A DNA stretch of 6,146 bases from an uncultured Ruminococcus sp. (GCA_937910385.1 CALEPT010000046.1:1-6146); one strand, 5' to 3'; positions 1 to 5,920 are shown, counted from the first letter of the stretch. Notes: generated by a model from the letters alone, not told the origin. Numbers and translations are program-made.

Positions 1-1
1 T

Positions 2-265
2 GCGATATACAATTACAGACAGGGGGAGCTCCACTCCGCTGAGTTTTCTGACGAGTTTAACAAGCTCTGTATCCCCTTTGAAGATTCGCTGAGCGAGGAG
101 CAGATCGATATATTCCACAAGATACTTGACTGTGTGAGCGAGACTGCCGCCGCTGAGATGAGAGCTGCCTACAAGGTAGGCTTTAAGGACGGTGCGAATA
201 TGATGCAGGAAATTCAGGATATACATATTCGTTTCAAAACATCAGTATCTTCGACTTTGAACTGA
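2..265 (+). CDS. C-terminal part of a small unrecognised protein (DUF6809-like?)
   Basis: An open frame enters from the left edge and ends at TGA 263-265, giving 87 visible residues with no start. The visible part is rich in Glu and Asp, contains YRQGELHSAEF near its beginning and ends its regular portion with a helix-like YKVGFKDGANMMQEI. This pattern (short acidic helical protein, GEL-H near the front, a G-F-x-x-G-A-x-x-M-x-E-I tail) resembles small DUF6809-type proteins that often travel with integrative elements in gut Firmicutes. That resemblance is from memory and weak. The last 10 to 14 codons look unnatural: from about position 238 the same DNA reads, in another frame, as the tail of an aldo/keto reductase. 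The natural C-terminus was therefore probably lost at a deletion or insertion junction around 220-238. Function unknown. Confidence 0.55.
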   Translation, partial: AIYNYRQGELHSAEFSDEFNKLCIPFEDSLSEEQIDIFHKILDCVSETAAAEMRAAYKVGFKDGANMMQEIQDIHIRFKTSVSSTLN

Positions 266-327
266 CCGATGCGGAAATGCAGAGAATGGCAGAGCTGCAC
301 ATGGGTCAGCGGTATGAAAATTGGTGA
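238..327 (+). pseudogene. C-terminal remnant of an aldo/keto reductase
   Basis: In the frame of 238-240, one base off that of the preceding gene, the DNA reads NISIFDFELTD, then AEMQRMAELHMGQRYENW and TGA at 325-327. This is the usual C-terminal shape of 2,5-diketogluconate-reductase-type aldo/keto reductases: an N-x-x-I-F-D-F-x-L-T/S-D stretch, a helix with EM..MA.L, then an R-Y/F ending. No start codon or catalytic residues precede it, because the upstream DNA belongs to a different gene in another frame. About 30 codons survive of a protein normally near 280 residues. It is not a duplicate of the intact AKR at 2923-3927, whose tail is quite different. I infer a gene decayed or truncated by rearrangement. 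The sequence is short, so this rests on motif recognition alone. Confidence 0.5.
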
Positions 328-408
328 GCGAGGCATATTTATATGTTCCATAAAAGACATTTTCCGGCATTGAGGGCTGGGTAGACCGCTTTGAAAAAGC
401 AAAAACAG

Positions 409-447
409 AGGCGGTACTCTGTTCTTCGTGCCGATGTTCTACCGCCT
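409..447. repeat. Imperfectly spaced hairpin, 8-bp stem
   Basis: AGGCGGTA at 409-416 is the exact reverse complement of TACCGCCT at 440-447, leaving a 23-base loop. There is no T-run after it, so alone it is a weak terminator candidate. Its core GCGGTA/TACCGC is the same as the core of the next hairpin, so the two could pair with each other in alternative ways. Confidence 0.45.
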
Positions 448-466
448 GCAAACCAATAATACGACC

Positions 467-500
467 ATACCGCACTCCGTGGTAAATGAGAGTGCGGTAT
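467..500. terminator. Perfect 11-bp inverted repeat, probable terminator between converging genes
   Basis: ATACCGCACTC at 467-477 is exactly complementary to GAGTGCGGTAT at 490-500, with a 12-base loop. It begins 11 bases downstream of the lysR stop (minus strand, stop at 512-514) and lies 163 bases after the last plus-strand remnant. A short TTTCT follows it on the plus strand. On the minus strand AAA precedes the stem but no U-run follows. The position and perfect stem suit a terminator shared by both directions, but the weak T-tract keeps confidence moderate. Confidence 0.5.
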
Positions 501-511
501 TTCTGCCATAT

Positions 512-1396
512 TCACGAGTCCCCAAGACTACTTCGCATATGCTCTATAAATCTCGAAACGGCGATGTTTTGCGGTGTGTTACGTTTCCAGGCAATCACGC
601 TTGTTGCAGTCAATGCCGGTGAAAGGGGACGGTAGCAGATCTCCTTCAGATGCATATCTGATAAAAGCCCTTCAATTACCATAGCATAAGCAAGCCCGTT
701 CTTTACAAGGTTCGCAGCATTGGTCGTTAGATTGCTCGTAAAGCGAACATCGAGCTTTTCATAGCTTTCGCCAAACCAGCTTGCAAGTTCATTTTTGACA
801 GACGGACGGCGAACCAGACACAGCGGAAGTTCCAGAAGATCACTTGGAGAAACAGCCTCTTTTTCCGCAAGCGGTGCATCCTGTCGCATAAGGATCACCC
901 AATTTTCTGTTTGTTTCAGGCGTATAAAATCAAATTTATTCTTGTCGATCGGTTCCAGCATAAGTCCAATATCTGTAATGCCGCTTTCAATGTTTTTGCG
1001 GACATGATCGGCATTCCCAGTATGAATGTCAAAGTGCACGAGAGGATGCTGATTTTGAAATGACCGAATAAGATCTGAAACGGTCTGCATAGAGGCAAGC
1101 TCACCGCAGCCGATCAATATTTCTCCGTCGATCAGCATCTCCTGAGACAACAGCTCTTTTTCTGTTTTGCTGACAAGCTGTAAGATCTCCTCTGCACGTC
1201 TGCGCAGGAGAATACCGTCACTTGTGAGTGATATTTTACGGATTCCTCTGTCAAATAGCCTGACACCATATTCTTCTTCCATCTGTGCAAGCTGACGGGA
1301 CAGTGTTGGCTGTGTGATATGCAGTTCCTCTGCGGCTTTTGTGATGCTCTCAAATTTGGCAACAGTTACAAAGTAACGTAATGTACGAATTTCCAT
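512..1396 (-). CDS. LysR-family transcriptional regulator
   Basis: This is a 294-residue protein, the usual LysR length. Residues 1-60 form the winged helix-turn-helix: MEIRTLRYFVTVAKFESITK, then AAEELHITQPTLSRQLAQME with the family hallmark TQPTLSRQ, followed by the LFDR wing (48-51). A linker helix covers about 61-90. The effector-binding domain runs from about 92 (GEILIGCGEL) to the end. The start is set at 1396 because a very strong GGAGGAGGGG site lies just upstream and MEIRTLRYF is the standard LysR opening. An upstream in-frame ATG at 1444 would add 16 residues, lies upstream of the predicted promoter -10 and has no ribosome site. The gene is divergent from the flavodoxin/AKR/ADH operon, the classical arrangement for a LysR regulator and its target. 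Two ATAG-N5-CTAT boxes lie in the shared region, one over its own promoter, which suggests autorepression. The inducer cannot be read from the sequence; a carbonyl compound or redox stress is a guess from the neighbours. Confidence 0.93.
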   Translation of the reverse strand: MEIRTLRYFVTVAKFESITKAAEELHITQPTLSRQLAQMEEEYGVRLFDRGIRKISLTSDGILLRRRAEEILQLVSKTEKELLSQEMLIDGEILIGCGELASMQTVSDLIRSFQNQHPLVHFDIHTGNADHVRKNIESGITDIGLMLEPIDKNKFDFIRLKQTENWVILMRQDAPLAEKEAVSPSDLLELPLCLVRRPSVKNELASWFGESYEKLDVRFTSNLTTNAANLVKNGLAYAMVIEGLLSDMHLKEICYRPLSPALTATSVIAWKRNTPQNIAVSRFIEHMRSSLGDS

Positions 1397-1400
1397 AATA

Positions 1401-1410
1401 CCCCTCCTCC
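1401..1410 (-). promoter_or_regulatory. Ribosome binding site of the lysR gene
   Basis: On the minus strand this reads GGAGGAGGGG, ending four bases before the ATG at 1396-1394. The GGAGG core lies about nine bases from the start. It decides the start against the upstream in-frame ATG at 1444. Confidence 0.8.
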
Positions 1411-1415
1411 CATTA

Positions 1416-1444
1416 AGTATAGCATATCTATGCTTAAAAAGCAA
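1416..1444 (-). promoter_or_regulatory. Probable lysR promoter
   Basis: On the minus strand TTGCTT (1444-1439) is separated by 17 bases from TATACT (1421-1416), a good sigma-70-type pair. The predicted start of transcription is near 1409, giving a very short leader that begins at the edge of the ribosome site. The 17-bp regulatory box at 1419-1435 covers most of the spacer and part of the -10, so a bound regulator should block it. Confidence 0.5.
1419..1435. promoter_or_regulatory. Putative LysR operator box 1 (over lysR promoter)
   Basis: ATAGCATATCTATGCTT contains the interrupted dyad ATAG-N5-CTAT (1419-1431) and also a perfect AGCATA-TC-TATGCT palindrome (1421-1434). It matches box 2 at 1468-1484 in 16 of 17 positions. 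Short A/T-rich dyads of this type are typical LysR targets. Its position over the spacer and -10 of lysR suggests autorepression. No protein-binding evidence is available. Confidence 0.6.
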
Positions 1445-1467
1445 TATTATTCTTTATGTTTTCAAAT

Positions 1468-1484
1468 ATAGAATATCTATGCTT
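1468..1484. promoter_or_regulatory. Putative LysR operator box 2 (upstream of operon promoter)
   Basis: ATAGAATATCTATGCTT repeats box 1 with a single change, in the same orientation, 49 bp away. Its dyad centre (1474) lies about 79 bp upstream of the predicted operon transcription start, a little further than the usual LysR recognition site near -65. A degenerate half-like copy (ATACAATAT, 1503-1511) lies between it and the -35 and could be an activation half-site. Confidence 0.55.
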
Positions 1485-1517
1485 TTCAGGCATTGAAACG
1501 GTATACAATATAAGTAT

Positions 1518-1546
1518 TTGACATTGATAAGAGAATAGGCTATAAT
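1518..1546 (+). promoter_or_regulatory. Consensus sigma-70-type promoter of the operon
   Basis: TTGACA (1518-1523), a 17-base spacer, then TATAAT (1541-1546): a perfect match to the housekeeping promoter consensus. Transcription should begin near 1553, giving a leader of about 30 bases before the flavodoxin start at 1584. An ATG inside the -10 (1545) is in frame with that gene but cannot be its start. Confidence 0.85.
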
Positions 1547-1570
1547 GAAATTACAGAGGCATTCCAAATT

Positions 1571-1577
1571 AAGGAGG
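1571..1577 (+). promoter_or_regulatory. Ribosome binding site of the tandem flavodoxin gene
   Basis: AAGGAGG ends six bases before the ATG at 1584. It fixes the start there rather than at the in-frame ATG at 1545, which lies within the promoter and has no such site. Confidence 0.85.
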
Positions 1578-1583
1578 TATTTC

Positions 1584-2897
1584 ATGAAACGTTTTATATC
1601 TATGTTAACTGCCTGCGTTATGACGCTCATCTTGTTTCCGACAGCCAATCGCTCTACACAGAAAACTGCTGTTAATGCTGAGGAGACTGTCATCTATACC
1701 ATTGAGGATATCCGAAATCTACAGGATTTTCTTCTTGCAAAGCCTACAAGCGAAAGTCTTGTGGGCAAGCCCTATGACCTGAACCACGATGACAGGTGGG
1801 ACGTTTTTGATCTTTGCCTGATGAAACGTGCATATATAGAACAGCACGCCTCTGAGACTGACGGTAATACCCTTGTTGTGTATTTTTCTTGTTCCGGCAA
1901 TACGGAAAAAGTAGCTGGATATGTCGCTGAGGCAACAGATGGAACACTGTTTGAAATCGAACCGTCTGTTCCCTATACAGCTGCCGATCTGAACTATGGT
2001 GATTCGTCTGCCAGAGCAACTGCCGAGCAGAATATTCCTGATGCAAGACCGGAAATTGCAAATTCCGTGAATCAAATGGAGCGTTATGATACAGTGTATC
2101 TCGGATTTCCGATTTGGTGGGGTAAAGAGCCGAAAATCATTGATACCTTCATTGAATCCTATGATTTTTCAGATAAAATCGTGATTCCGTTCTGTACATC
2201 TGCCAGCAGCGGTATTTCCGGTGCCATGAACAATATCCGCAATGAGATTCCAGATGCAACTGTTATGGACGGTAAGCGCTTTGCTGCAAGCACCTCTGCT
2301 GAAACTGTATCCGAATGGGTCCATGGGATGCAAAATGAGTTGAAAGCATTACAGGATAACAAATCTCTTGTGGCATATTTTTCCTATCCCCTTGAGAATG
2401 ATGTTGATGCTGCTTCGAGTGCAAGTGTCGTTGTCGTAGACGATATCCGTTATGGTGCAACAGAATATGTCGCTCATGTGATCGCTGAACAGACCAATTC
2501 CGATCTTTTCCAAATTCGCACAGAGCAAAGCTATGGTACAACATTTGATGAAGTGACTAAAAATGTAAAGGCTGAAAAGGATGCCAATGCATATCCCACG
2601 TTATCCGAACATATTAGTCATCTCGATGAATATGATACGCTGTATATCGGATTTCCGACATGGTCTTATGATATGCCTCAGATCATGTATGCTTTCTTTG
2701 AGGAGCATGATCTCAGCGGAAAGACGATCTATCTGTTTAACACCAGCGGTGGCAGCCAGTTTTCCGGTGCAATCGATGAGATCAAGGCAATGCAGCCAAA
2801 CGCTGTTGTTATGGAAACAGGTCTTTCCGTCTACTGGACTTCGGTAAGCACTTCAAAGGATAAGATCACCCAATGGGTAAATCAGCTTTCAGCGTGA
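1584..2897 (+). CDS. Secreted tandem flavodoxin with a dockerin-like calcium-binding segment
   Basis: A 437-residue exported protein with three parts. Residues 1-32 are a signal peptide (MKRF, hydrophobic core to about 19, likely cut after AVNA). Residues about 37-86 resemble a dockerin type I module: a first helix (IEDIRNLQDFLLAKP) whose calcium loop is missing, then a complete loop DLNHDDRWDVFD with ligands D65, N67, D69 and D76 (plus R71 backbone), followed by LCLMKRAYIE. Residues 95-255 are a flavodoxin domain with the FMN phosphate loop SCSGNT (102-107) and the YLGFPIWWG flavin-ring loop (172-180). Residues 261-437 are a second flavodoxin-like domain (YIGFPTW at 354) in which the phosphate loop is interrupted by an insertion (about 268-291) before GATEY. 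Flavodoxins carry one or two electrons on bound FMN and are normally cytoplasmic, so export is notable. The gene is first in the operon. A dockerin would anchor it to a cohesin on the cell surface or in a cellulosome-like complex; whether this half-degenerate one does is unknown. Confidence 0.88.
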   Translation: MKRFISMLTACVMTLILFPTANRSTQKTAVNAEETVIYTIEDIRNLQDFLLAKPTSESLVGKPYDLNHDDRWDVFDLCLMKRAYIEQHASETDGNTLVVYFSCSGNTEKVAGYVAEATDGTLFEIEPSVPYTAADLNYGDSSARATAEQNIPDARPEIANSVNQMERYDTVYLGFPIWWGKEPKIIDTFIESYDFSDKIVIPFCTSASSGISGAMNNIRNEIPDATVMDGKRFAASTSAETVSEWVHGMQNELKALQDNKSLVAYFSYPLENDVDAASSASVVVVDDIRYGATEYVAHVIAEQTNSDLFQIRTEQSYGTTFDEVTKNVKAEKDANAYPTLSEHISHLDEYDTLYIGFPTWSYDMPQIMYAFFEEHDLSGKTIYLFNTSGGSQFSGAIDEIKAMQPNAVVMETGLSVYWTSVSTSKDKITQWVNQLSA

Positions 2898-2922
2898 TAT
2901 AGGGAAAGGCAGGTAGCTCATA

Positions 2923-3927
2923 ATGGAATATACAAATCTCGGCAGCAGCAATTTGAAAGTCTCACGCCTATGTCTTGGATGTATGAGCTTAGGTGATGCA
3001 AGTAAGGGTATGCACGCCTGGGCTGTACCGTATGAGGACTCAAAGCGTATCATTGAGTATGCTTTTGAAAAAGGCATTAACTTCTTTGATACGGCGATGG
3101 TCTACCAGAACGGTACAGGCGAGCAGTATCTCGGCAAAGCTGTAAAAGAACTGGGTATCAGAAGCAAGACCGTCATCGCAACAAAATATATGCCCCGCAC
3201 ACAGGAGCTTCTACAGCAATACACGGGAAAAGAATGGATCGAAAAATGTCTTGACGAAAGCCTTGCAAGGCTTGGCACAGATCACATTGATCTGTATATT
3301 ATGCACGCTTGGGATTATCAGACACCTGTTCTTGAAACCTTGGAGGCACTTACAAAGGCACAGCGTTCCGGAAAAATCCGCTATTTCGGCATATCAAACT
3401 GCTATGCGTGGCAGCTTGCAAAGGCAAATATGCTTGCGGAAAAAGAAGGTCTTTCAAAATTTGTTTCAATTCAGTCTCACTACAATCTGCTTGCCCGTGA
3501 AGACGAACGGGAGATTATTCCTTACTGCAAGGAGGACAATATCGCAGTTACACCGTACAGTTCTCTCGCAGGCGGCAGACTGTCACGAATGCCGGGCGTG
3601 GTCACCAGGAGGACACAGCTTGATACGATCAACCAAGCGAAATATGACTGGGCTGAGGAAATGGATGCTCCCATTATTCAGCGTGTCATTGAGACCGCAG
3701 AAAAAAGAGGCGTTTCTATGGCAGAGGTCTCACTTGGGTGGCTTCTTACAAAAGCGGCTGCTCCTGTTGTTGGTGCAACCAAAAAAGAACAGATCGACGC
3801 ACTTGTGAAAGCTGTTGATCTCAAACTTTCAGAGAAGGAAATCATGTATCTGGAGGAACTGTATGTTCCGCACAGACTTGTCGGTGTTATTGCAATGAAT
3901 CCTGTGAAAATACAGGCAAAATCATAA
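2923..3927 (+). CDS. Aldo/keto reductase, YajO-like
   Basis: A 334-residue TIM-barrel NAD(P)H-dependent carbonyl reductase, full length, with no export signal and so cytoplasmic. The catalytic tetrad is complete: D56 and Y61 (in FFDTAMVY), K88 (ATKY) and H128 (IMHAW). Cofactor-binding elements are ISN (157-159), Q184 in SIQSHYNLL, and PVVGATKKEQ (281-290). The opening SRLCLGCMSLGD followed by HAW, the HAWDYQTP segment, SHYNLL.REDERE, and the ending YVPHRLVGV closely follow E. coli YajO as I remember it. YajO-type enzymes reduce assorted aldehydes, and YajO has been tied to a minor route to deoxyxylulose phosphate; the substrate here is unknown. The ATG is 25 bases after the preceding stop with a modest AAAGGCAGG site, so it is probably co-transcribed. 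Pairing with an alcohol dehydrogenase recalls the E. coli yqhD-dkgA pair used in aldehyde detoxification. Confidence 0.92.
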   Translation: MEYTNLGSSNLKVSRLCLGCMSLGDASKGMHAWAVPYEDSKRIIEYAFEKGINFFDTAMVYQNGTGEQYLGKAVKELGIRSKTVIATKYMPRTQELLQQYTGKEWIEKCLDESLARLGTDHIDLYIMHAWDYQTPVLETLEALTKAQRSGKIRYFGISNCYAWQLAKANMLAEKEGLSKFVSIQSHYNLLAREDEREIIPYCKEDNIAVTPYSSLAGGRLSRMPGVVTRRTQLDTINQAKYDWAEEMDAPIIQRVIETAEKRGVSMAEVSLGWLLTKAAAPVVGATKKEQIDALVKAVDLKLSEKEIMYLEELYVPHRLVGVIAMNPVKIQAKS

Positions 3928-3944
3928 ATCAGGAGGACAATCTT

Positions 3945-5117
3945 ATGTTAGGTAACTTCAAGTATTCCAATCCGACCAAGCTATACTTCGGTGACGATGC
4001 AATGTCCTATCTTCCAGAAGCATTATCGGGCTTCGGAGAGAAAGTAATGCTCACTTATGGCGGCGGTTCAATCAAGAGAAACGGTATCTATGACGATGTG
4101 ATACGTATCCTGAGAGAATGCGGAAAGACCGTCGTGGAGGATGCAGGCATTATGTCGAATCCCACGGTAGATAAGCTCTACGAGGGATGCCGTATCGCAA
4201 GAGAAAATGATGTTGATCTGATACTTGCAGTTGGCGGCGGTTCTACGATTGATTATGCTAAGGCGGTTTCTGTATCGGCGTGGTGTGAAGGCGATCCGTG
4301 GGAGAAATACTTTCTCCACATGGAAGAACCGAGCAACAGGATCATCCCTGTTGGAAGCATTCTGACAATGGCTGGAACTGGCTCAGAGATGAATGGCGGC
4401 TCCGTCATTACCAATCACGAAACAAAGCTGAAAATTGGTCATGTATTTGGTGACAATGTTATGCCGAAATTCTCCATTCTGAATCCCAGGTTTACGTTCA
4501 GTGTGCCGAAATATCAGATGGTTGCCGGAATTTATGACATCTTCAATCATATCAGTGAGCAATATTTCTCCGGCGAGGATGATAATGTCAGCGACTATAT
4601 TTCAGAAGCATTGATGAAGTCAGTGGTCAGAAATTCCCGTATTGCGATAGATGATCCAGAAGACTATGAGGCACGCAGCAATATTATGTGGGCAGCATCA
4701 TGGGCGCTCAACACATTCGTAGGTATGGGAAAATCTCAGGATTGGGAGGTTCACATGATCGGGCAGGCAATCGGAGCATATACCGATGCCACACACGGCA
4801 TGACACTTTCAGCCGTATCACTGCCCTATTACAGCCGTATTCTCCCCTTTGCAATTCCGAAATTCAAACGCTTTGCAATAGAAGTATTCGGTGTTGATAC
4901 TACCGGAAAAAACGATGAAGATATTGCAAGAGAAGGTCTGTGTGCAATGGAAAGCTGGATGAAAGAGATCGGTGTGGTCATGTCTGCAAGGAATATCGGT
5001 GTTACGGAGGATATGATCGAAGGAATCGCCGATGCTACATTCCTGCTTGATGGTGGTTATAAAAAACTGACCAGAAAAGATGTTGCTGAAATATTGCGGG
5101 AAAGTCTCAATGCGTGA
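3945..5117 (+). CDS. Iron-containing alcohol dehydrogenase, YqhD/butanol dehydrogenase type
   Basis: A 390-residue group III metal-dependent alcohol dehydrogenase, full length and cytoplasmic. Residues 38-50 (YGGGSIKRNGIYD) and GGGSTIDYAK (97-106) form the dinucleotide-binding part. MAGTGSEMN (142-150) is the conserved TGSE/N stretch. The predicted metal ligands are all present: D198 and H202 (DIFNH), H270 (QDWEVH) and H284 (DATH), with the same spacing as D194, H198, H267 and H281 of E. coli YqhD. A second-shell histidine of YqhD (in GHELT) is Gln here (Q274). The C-terminal GYKKLTRKDVAEIL is typical of clostridial butanol dehydrogenases. Such enzymes reduce aldehydes to alcohols, usually with NADPH in this subfamily; fermentative butanal/acetaldehyde reduction and electrophile detoxification are both possible. 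AGGAGG lies eight bases before the ATG, and only 17 bases separate it from the AKR stop, so the two are surely co-transcribed. Confidence 0.93.
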   Translation: MLGNFKYSNPTKLYFGDDAMSYLPEALSGFGEKVMLTYGGGSIKRNGIYDDVIRILRECGKTVVEDAGIMSNPTVDKLYEGCRIARENDVDLILAVGGGSTIDYAKAVSVSAWCEGDPWEKYFLHMEEPSNRIIPVGSILTMAGTGSEMNGGSVITNHETKLKIGHVFGDNVMPKFSILNPRFTFSVPKYQMVAGIYDIFNHISEQYFSGEDDNVSDYISEALMKSVVRNSRIAIDDPEDYEARSNIMWAASWALNTFVGMGKSQDWEVHMIGQAIGAYTDATHGMTLSAVSLPYYSRILPFAIPKFKRFAIEVFGVDTTGKNDEDIAREGLCAMESWMKEIGVVMSARNIGVTEDMIEGIADATFLLDGGYKKLTRKDVAEILRESLNA

Positions 5118-5143
5118 TTGCAGATGAACGACGGATACACAAT

Positions 5144-5150
5144 AGGAGGT
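5144..5150 (+). promoter_or_regulatory. Ribosome binding site that selects a GTG start
   Basis: AGGAGGT ends seven bases before GTG 5158. It supports this GTG, which opens a proper lipoprotein signal peptide. A second GTG at 5154 is in another frame. Confidence 0.8.
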
Positions 5151-5157
5151 TTTGTGA

Positions 5158-5904
5158 GTGAATACAATCAAAAAACTTGCTGTTTCGATGATGGTGTTAT
5201 TATCATGTATCGGATTGTCAGCTTGTGGGAGCAGTACAGGTGATACTTCTGTTACAGAAGCTGATACAGTGCAAAGTGAGATCACAGAAGCACAGGTGTC
5301 GGCTGATGAGGTGCTTTTAGAGACAGAAAACACAACAACGAAGAACTCCGCTGAGATAGAGCTGAATGAGGATATACCCCTATCGAATGAGGAACAGCCG
5401 CAAAGTGAGGACACAGACGAAAGCACGGGTGCTGAAACAATTGTTGTATATTTCTCCGCAACAGGCACAACAAAGGGAGTAGCGGAGCGAATTGCAAGTG
5501 TCACAAATGCGGATATTTATGAGCTTATCCCTGCCGAGCCTTACAGCGATGTCGATCTTGACTGGAACGACAAAAACAGCCGTACAACGATCGAGATGAA
5601 CGACCCGAATGTGCGTCCGGCTATTGCAAATGATACCGTTGATCTGAACGGTTACACGACTGTTTATATCGGCTACCCGATTTGGTGGGGCGATGCTCCG
5701 AGAATGATGAGTACATTTGTTGAAGCACACGATTTTGACGGAAAGACGGTCATTCCGTTCTGCACATCGGGCGGCAGCGGTATCGGCAGAAGCGGTAGAA
5801 ATCTTGCTTCACAGGCAGGCAACGGAAACTGGCTTGACGGCGATAGGCTCGATGCAGGAATATCCGAGAGTGAGATAGAGGACTGGATAAATGATATGAA
5901 TTAA
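5158..5904 (+). CDS. Flavodoxin-domain lipoprotein
   Basis: A 248-residue exported flavodoxin starting at GTG. Residues 1-22 are a lipoprotein signal peptide: NTIKK, hydrophobic core MMVLLSCIG, lipobox LSAC with lipidated Cys23. Residues 24-92 form a flexible linker rich in Glu, Asp, Ser and Thr with almost no basic residues, likely holding the domain away from the membrane. The flavodoxin domain (about 94-248) has a clean FMN phosphate loop SATGTT (100-105), the flavin-side loop YIGYPIWWGDAPRMM (170-184) and VIPFCTSGGSGIG (198-210). It shares YPIWWG/FPIWWG and IPFCTS with the first flavodoxin domain of the upstream gene, so these two are close relatives. It lies 40 bases after the ADH gene with no terminator between them. 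Its predicted place is the outer face of the cytoplasmic membrane, where it could exchange electrons with the DUF4405 membrane protein encoded next; that partnership is inferred only from order. Confidence 0.9.
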   Translation: MNTIKKLAVSMMVLLSCIGLSACGSSTGDTSVTEADTVQSEITEAQVSADEVLLETENTTTKNSAEIELNEDIPLSNEEQPQSEDTDESTGAETIVVYFSATGTTKGVAERIASVTNADIYELIPAEPYSDVDLDWNDKNSRTTIEMNDPNVRPAIANDTVDLNGYTTVYIGYPIWWGDAPRMMSTFVEAHDFDGKTVIPFCTSGGSGIGRSGRNLASQAGNGNWLDGDRLDAGISESEIEDWINDMN

Positions 5905-5920
5905 ACAGGGAGGGACTGTT

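Larger units (their letters stand above)
328..511. other. Intergenic stretch between converging genes
   Basis: No frame here looks like a real gene. The short frames on either strand have no ribosome site, no recognisable motif, and run across the neighbouring gene ends. The region does contain two hairpins (409-447 and 467-500), described separately. The rest of 328-408 shows nothing I can name. Confidence 0.5.

Noticed and set aside
214..475. Minus-strand frames of 62 and 77 codons in the left intergenic area
   Set aside because: They overlap the plus-strand gene end and AKR remnant, have no ribosome site and show no protein motif.
1397..1444. Sixteen extra N-terminal residues for the LysR protein
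   Set aside because: This start lies upstream of the predicted lysR -10 and has no ribosome site, whereas MEIRTLRYF at 1396 is preceded by GGAGGAGGGG and matches the family's normal beginning.
1545..1583. Earlier in-frame ATG for the tandem flavodoxin
   Set aside because: The ATG lies inside the TATAAT of the promoter, so it would not be on the transcript. It has no ribosome site and would put charged residues before the signal peptide.
1605..1616. LTAC lipobox-like sequence in the tandem flavodoxin
   Set aside because: Cys11 comes far too early and the hydrophobic core continues after it. Signal peptidase I cleavage after AVNA (residue 32) fits better.
5118..5146. Possible internal promoter before the flavodoxin lipoprotein (TTGCAG, 17 bases, AATAGG)
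   Set aside because: The -10 is poor, and its last bases overlap the ribosome site, leaving no room for a usable leader.
4818..5504. A 228-codon open frame on the minus strand
   Set aside because: It runs antisense across the end of the ADH gene and the beginning of the flavodoxin lipoprotein gene, both clearly real, and its translation has no recognisable motif. It is a by-product of their codon use.
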